DNA of 18,083 bases from CAYZWU01 sp964482235 (GTDB lineage Bacteria > Planctomycetota > B15-G4 > CAYZWU01). The stretch lies in NCBI GenBank assembly GCA_964482235.1, contig CAYZWU010000080.1, positions 1 through 18,083 of the forward strand, in the 5' to 3' direction. This document shows, in pieces, positions 14,452 through 18,083 of this stretch. The position numbers and the translations under genes were made by a program. Positions within the stretch are counted from its first letter, which is position 1. Each line of letters starts with the position of its first letter. The notes below the pieces were generated by a model. That model did not search any database. It saw only the letters and a program-made list of their open reading frames with translations, and was not told where the DNA came from.

Positions 14452-14545
14452 AATGGCGACGATCCTGCTTGCCATCGAGGAAGGAGCAGGTTAGGTTGAT
14501 TCCGTGACGGACCGCGGTTCCGGTCCGCAGAGGAGGATTATCCGG

Positions 14546-15568
14546 ATGTTCATCGTCATGGAGCCCAATGCGGAGGAGGGCGACCTCGCCAGGGTGGAAG
14601 AGAGGATCAGATCGCTCGGCCTCACGCCTCATCGTATACCGGGCGGCTACAGGACCGCCATCGCCGTCACCGGTAACGTCGACCCCGTCCCCAAGGAGCG
14701 CTTCGACGGGCTGGCCAACGTGTCGGAGATCATATCGGTAACGCGTCCCTACAAGCGGGCTTCCCGCGAATCGAGAGCCAAGGACACGACCATCGAGGTG
14801 AAGGGCCGCAAGATCGGCGGAAGCCGTTTCTGCCTGATCGGCGGCCCATGCGCCGTGGAGGATGCAGACCAGATCCGGAAAACGGCCGAAGCCGTCAAGG
14901 CGGCGGGCGGACTCTTCCTTCGCGGCGGTGCCGTGAAGCCACGTTCCTCGCCCTACACGTTCCAGGGCCTCGGCGAAGAGGGCTACCGCCTTCTTCACGA
15001 GGCGGGGCGGGACCTCGGCCTGGTCACGGTGAGCGAGGTGGTGGATGCCGAGACGGTGGATCAGGCCCGCGATTACATCGACATTCTCCAGGTCGGCTCC
15101 CGGAACATGCAGAACTACTCCCTGCTGAAGATCGTGGGGAGCCAGAACAAACCCATCCTTCTCAAGAGGGGGGCTTCCGCCACGCTCGAGGAGTTCCTTC
15201 TCAGTGCGGAGCACATCATGGCTGCCGGAAACGGGCAGATCGTGCTCTGCGAACGGGGCATCCGGACCTTCTCCGACTTTCAGAGATGCACCTTCGACGT
15301 GTCCGTGATTCCGGAGATCAAGTCCAGGTCCCACCTCCCGATCATCGCCGATCCCAGCCATGCGGCCGGCAAGCGGTCGATGATCAGGCCTCTCGCACGA
15401 GCCGCCATCTCCGCGGGAGCCGACGGGATCATGGTGGAGATGCACGTGAGACCCCAGGAAGCGCTCTCCGATGGATGCCAGTCGCTCCATCCCGAGGAGC
15501 TGACCGACCTGTTCGAGGAGATGGGACGCCTGGCACCCTTCTTTCACAAGAAGGTGGAACGGGAATAG
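14546..15568 (+). CDS. aroF: 3-deoxy-7-phosphoheptulonate (DAHP) synthase, class I-beta (Thermotoga AroF type)
   Basis: Catalyses condensation of phosphoenolpyruvate and erythrose-4-phosphate, the first step of the shikimate pathway to aromatic amino acids. I chose the ATG at 14546, not the upstream GTG at 14504, because AGGAGG lies nine bases before it and the resulting 340-residue protein aligns without offset to the T. maritima enzyme: metal ligands C102 (GGPCAVE), H272 (DPSHAAG), E298 (VEMH) and D309 (LSDG) fall on identical numbers. Other family marks are GGAVKPRSSPYTFQG, VGSRNMQNY and KRGASATLEEFL. Residues 1 to about 66 form the ferredoxin-like regulatory domain that mediates tyrosine/phenylalanine feedback inhibition in Thermotoga. 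Its position between a thiolase and a sulfotransferase is unexpected, with no other shikimate gene nearby. Confidence 0.95.
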   Translation: MFIVMEPNAEEGDLARVEERIRSLGLTPHRIPGGYRTAIAVTGNVDPVPKERFDGLANVSEIISVTRPYKRASRESRAKDTTIEVKGRKIGGSRFCLIGGPCAVEDADQIRKTAEAVKAAGGLFLRGGAVKPRSSPYTFQGLGEEGYRLLHEAGRDLGLVTVSEVVDAETVDQARDYIDILQVGSRNMQNYSLLKIVGSQNKPILLKRGASATLEEFLLSAEHIMAAGNGQIVLCERGIRTFSDFQRCTFDVSVIPEIKSRSHLPIIADPSHAAGKRSMIRPLARAAISAGADGIMVEMHVRPQEALSDGCQSLHPEELTDLFEEMGRLAPFFHKKVERE

Positions 15569-15608
15569 GCAAGCCGGAGGCGGTCCGGAGAGAACTGCGC
15601 TGAAAAGA

Positions 15609-16577
15609 ATGGGCAATAAGAGAGGGATCGTCATTCTGGGCATGCATCGCAGCGGGACCTCCCTCCTCGCTGAAGTGGCCCATCGCTGGGGAGCCTACGC
15701 CGGCGAAGCGGACGACATCATGGAAGGCAACGAGTGGAATCCAAGGGGATACTGGGAATACTGGCCGCTCGTTCGCTTCAATGAAACCCTCCTCGACTCG
15801 CTCGATGCCTCCTGGATCGCGCCGCCGGCCAGCGGGGAGGCCGCGGCCCGGAAAGCCGCCCTGCCGGAGATGAGGGACAAGGCCTTCCGGCTGATCGACG
15901 AGATGGAAGAAGGAGGTCGCATCTGGGTCTGGAAGGATCCCCGGCTCACGGCCGTGCTTCCCTTCTGGAAGGAGATCTGGCGCGACGTGGTCTACATCGT
16001 TCCGATCCGGCATCCCCGCGACATCGCCGGCTCCCTTGCGAAGCGGGACGACCTCCCTCTCACCGGAGGGCTCCAGCTCTGGCAGGCTTCATGCCTGGCC
16101 ATTCTCGATTTCGTCGATCAGGAGAAGGACGTCCTGTTCGTCGAGTACGAGAAGTTCCTCGGCGATCCCGCTGCCAGCTGCCGGGCTCTGGCCGATTATC
16201 TCGACGATAAGTTCGGCAGGGAGCCGCGGACGGCCGAGGAGGTCGAACTGATTGCCGGTGCTGTTCGAGGCGATCTCAGAAACCAGAAGAGCGCGGGAGA
16301 CTTCAACGACCTGCCGGAAGCGTCGCAGGCGCAGAAAGACCTCTTCGCCTTTCTCAGGAGCCGATGCGGCAAGACGCACGAGGGATCGGCCGGTGCCGGC
16401 GATTTTCCGCTTTTTGTCGGATGGCGCGACTATCTGAAAAGCCTGGAACGCCTGAGGCGGCGCGGGGCTCGGCTCGCGACGAGGGAGCACGAGCTCAGGA
16501 AGCTGAAGAGATCGTCCACTTACAGGGTCGGCCGGTTCATGACCTGGCCGTACCGGCTCCTCTTCAGGAAAAAGTGA
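15609..16577 (+). CDS. PAPS-dependent sulfotransferase family protein
   Basis: A 322-residue protein expected to transfer sulfate from PAPS to an acceptor, most likely a sugar. The 5'-phosphosulfate loop is GMHRSGTSLL (11-20) and the 3'-phosphate site is PIRHPRDIAGSL (132-143) with R134 and S142; WKDPRL (108-113) is also typical. The C-terminus from about 275 is basic and amphipathic, ending SSTYRVGRFMTWPYRLLFRKK, a tail like those on many glycan-assembly glycosyltransferases, suggesting membrane association with a glycan-making complex. The start has only a weak purine-rich site (AAAAGA). It begins 40 bases after the DAHP synthase and precedes the glycosyltransferase by 40. The acceptor is unknown; protein sulfation is a less likely alternative. 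Confidence 0.88.
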   Translation: MGNKRGIVILGMHRSGTSLLAEVAHRWGAYAGEADDIMEGNEWNPRGYWEYWPLVRFNETLLDSLDASWIAPPASGEAAARKAALPEMRDKAFRLIDEMEEGGRIWVWKDPRLTAVLPFWKEIWRDVVYIVPIRHPRDIAGSLAKRDDLPLTGGLQLWQASCLAILDFVDQEKDVLFVEYEKFLGDPAASCRALADYLDDKFGREPRTAEEVELIAGAVRGDLRNQKSAGDFNDLPEASQAQKDLFAFLRSRCGKTHEGSAGAGDFPLFVGWRDYLKSLERLRRRGARLATREHELRKLKRSSTYRVGRFMTWPYRLLFRKK

Positions 16578-16617
16578 TTCCCCGGCAATCGGGCCGGAAC
16601 GAAAGACTCGAGTTTGC

Positions 16618-17595
16618 ATGTCCGTCGAGATCACGATCGTCATCCCCAACTGGAACGGCAAGGACCTGCTCCGCGTCTGCCTGCCGACTCTCGAGCGCCA
16701 GACGTTCCGGAATTTCGAGATCATCGTGGTGGACAACGCCTCCCGGGACGGCTCCGCACGGATGCTGGCCGACGAGTTTCCCGAGGTCCGCGTCTTCGAG
16801 ATGCCCCGCAACCTCGGCTTCGGCAAGGCGGTGAACCACGGCGTGACCCAGGCCAGGGCGCCGCACATCATGCTTCTGAACAACGACACGGAGGTCGACC
16901 CTCGCTGCCTCGAACGGCTTCTCGACCGGCTTTCCTCGGAGAGTCCGCGCTGCGGCGGAGTGCAGTGCCGGATGATGAACTATTACGAGAGAGAGATGGT
17001 CGATTCCCTGGGGATCCGGCTCCGGAACGGCTACTTCTTCGACATCGGCCACCAGGAACCCCTGACAGAGGATCACCTGAAGCCGGGCCGCGTGCTCGGT
17101 CTCTGCGGCGGCGCCGCCCTCTTTCGACAGGAGTTCTTCGACGAGGTGGGGCTCTTCGACGAGCGTTTCTTCGCCGGCTACGAGGACGTGGAGATCGCGC
17201 TGCGCGGCCTCAGGCAGGGCTGGTACTACGTGTACGAGCCCGAGGCGGTGGTCTTCCACCTCAAATCCGTGACACTGGACAAGCTGGCCCACAGGAAACG
17301 CGTGGAGCTGATGAAGAACTTTTACATCCTGGCGTTCCTGCACTTCCCCGGGCAGGAGAGGCCGCGGCTTCTTCGGCGGCTCATGACCCGAATCCGGAAG
17401 GACCTCTTCCGGATCGTGGCGCACATCTTCAGGAGGCGCCTCGTCTACGTCCTCGGCATGTACGGCGCCATCTTCAAGAACCTCTTCCTCCTCCGCCGGG
17501 CGCGAGAGATTCGAACGGTCTCCGATGACGAGATTGCGGCAATACTGTCGAAGTCCGAGGAAGAAGGCGTCTGGGAACCTGCTTCGAATCGGTAA
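16618..17595 (+). CDS. Family 2 glycosyltransferase (rhamnosyltransferase-like)
   Basis: A 325-residue GT-A-fold glycosyltransferase. The N-terminal nucleotide-sugar site shows IVIPNWNGKDLL (7-18) and IIVVDNASRDGS (35-46); the metal site region is LLNNDTEV (86-93), with NND in place of DxD as is common in this subgroup; GLCGGAALFRQEFFDEVG (161-178) and GYEDVEIALR with E189/D190 supply the acceptor and base region. The C-terminus (about 250-300) is rich in Arg/Leu and amphipathic, consistent with peripheral membrane binding. It follows the sulfotransferase by 40 bases on the same strand, so it may build the sugar that is sulfated. Donor and acceptor sugars cannot be determined. No strong ribosome site is seen before the ATG. 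Confidence 0.92.
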   Translation: MSVEITIVIPNWNGKDLLRVCLPTLERQTFRNFEIIVVDNASRDGSARMLADEFPEVRVFEMPRNLGFGKAVNHGVTQARAPHIMLLNNDTEVDPRCLERLLDRLSSESPRCGGVQCRMMNYYEREMVDSLGIRLRNGYFFDIGHQEPLTEDHLKPGRVLGLCGGAALFRQEFFDEVGLFDERFFAGYEDVEIALRGLRQGWYYVYEPEAVVFHLKSVTLDKLAHRKRVELMKNFYILAFLHFPGQERPRLLRRLMTRIRKDLFRIVAHIFRRRLVYVLGMYGAIFKNLFLLRRAREIRTVSDDEIAAILSKSEEEGVWEPASNR

Positions 17596-18083
17596 GACTT
17601 CGATTTGTCGGTTTCATCGAAGAGGACCTCGGTGGGGGCATCCCGGTCGGAGTTGTGGGGTCCTTCAGAGCCGCCGGACGTCGGAAGCCCTCCTTTAGGC
17701 GGCTCTGAAGGACCCCACAACTCCGATTGGATGGAATGCATTGACCACTCGGGGCGTTTCGTCACGTTACTGCACATAACCGTGCCCATACACTTTCCGC
17801 CACCTGGACGCAGTGCCAAATGGCTAAGACTGCGCGGGCACGGTTTCCTCACCCGTCTCTTTGTTGGAGATTCCGCAGGCTCGGTATCTCCAGCCCGACA
17901 TCCATCTCTGAATCATCTCATAAAATAGTGCATCGACGGTCACCACCGGATGGAGTACTGAACCCGAGCAATCCCCGCAAAGGTCAATTGTCCGGTGCTG
18001 CGATCTCCCCAATCGGTGTTGAGTGCTCCGTTGCGGAGATGTAAAGATGAAATGAGAAGGCCAGCCTCCCGGCGCAGTACCTA
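17596..18083. other. Non-coding right end, about 490 bases
   Basis: No credible gene: the short frames here lack ribosome sites and recognisable sequence. It holds a minor hairpin CTTCGAT/ATCGAAG (17598-17622) just after the glycosyltransferase stop, then the long perfect inverted repeat at 17647-17726. From 17730 to the end I see no tRNA, promoter or repeat of note. Confidence 0.6.
17647..17726. repeat. Perfect 29-base inverted repeat with 22-base spacer
   Basis: The left arm 17647-17675 begins TCGGAGTTGTGGGGTCC and ends AGAGCCGCC; the right arm 17698-17726 is its exact reverse complement, without a mismatch. The spacer is 17676-17697. Neither side carries a run of T, so it is not a classical intrinsic terminator, although it lies about 50 bases after the end of the plus-strand operon. 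It could be a repeated intergenic element, an mRNA-stabilising or processing hairpin, or a transcription-end structure working with Rho. The perfection of the arms implies either recent origin or compensatory selection. Confidence 0.95.

Noticed and set aside
17820..18044. 74-codon plus-strand frame at the right end
   Set aside because: No ribosome site, no recognisable domain and a composition unlike the neighbouring genes; it looks like chance.

Overview
The window reads as chromosomal DNA of an uncultured, GC-rich, diderm (Gram-negative) bacterium. It encodes an outer-membrane polysaccharide-export lipoprotein and a fused Wzc-type copolymerase/kinase, so two membranes are implied. No ribosomal RNA or taxonomic marker is present, so the lineage cannot be named from this sequence. 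The sequence resembles envelope-glycan loci of deltaproteobacterial or FCB-type bacteria, but that is only an impression.

Left half, minus strand, transcribed right to left: a compact exopolysaccharide (EPS) assembly operon. The order is Wza-like export lipoprotein, Wzc-like chain-length regulator/tyrosine kinase, CpsB-type PHP phosphatase (GTGA overlap), a polytopic membrane protein that looks like a catalytically dead copy of an O-antigen ligase (19-bp overlap), a 1210-residue O-antigen ligase/polymerase fused to a long helical repeat region and a C-terminal beta domain, and a UDP-sulfoquinovose synthase that runs off the left edge. The last gene suggests that the exported glycan, or a glycolipid made with it, may contain the sulfonated sugar sulfoquinovose.

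Middle (about 10.2-11.8 kb): two long non-coding stretches flank a small secreted protein with a carboxypeptidase-regulatory-like beta domain and a C-terminal hydrophobic segment. This gene has its own candidate promoter and a very clear intrinsic terminator, which insulates it from the EPS operon. A second candidate promoter with an extended -10 element points the other way.

Right half, plus strand: a 3-hydroxyacyl-CoA dehydrogenase, an SCP2-type thiolase, a class I-beta (Thermotoga-type) DAHP synthase whose metal ligands fall at the same residue numbers as in the T. maritima enzyme, a PAPS-type sulfotransferase with a glycan-enzyme-like C-terminal tail, and a family-2 glycosyltransferase. 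The last two return to glycan decoration, so a sulfur-on-sugar theme appears at both ends. The final 490 bases hold no convincing gene but carry a perfect 29-bp inverted repeat.

No tRNA, rRNA, CRISPR array, insertion sequence or phage gene was seen. The most novel points are the sulfoquinovose gene inside an EPS operon, the tandem active/inactive ligase pair, the ligase-repeat-beta-domain fusion, and the long perfect hairpin.
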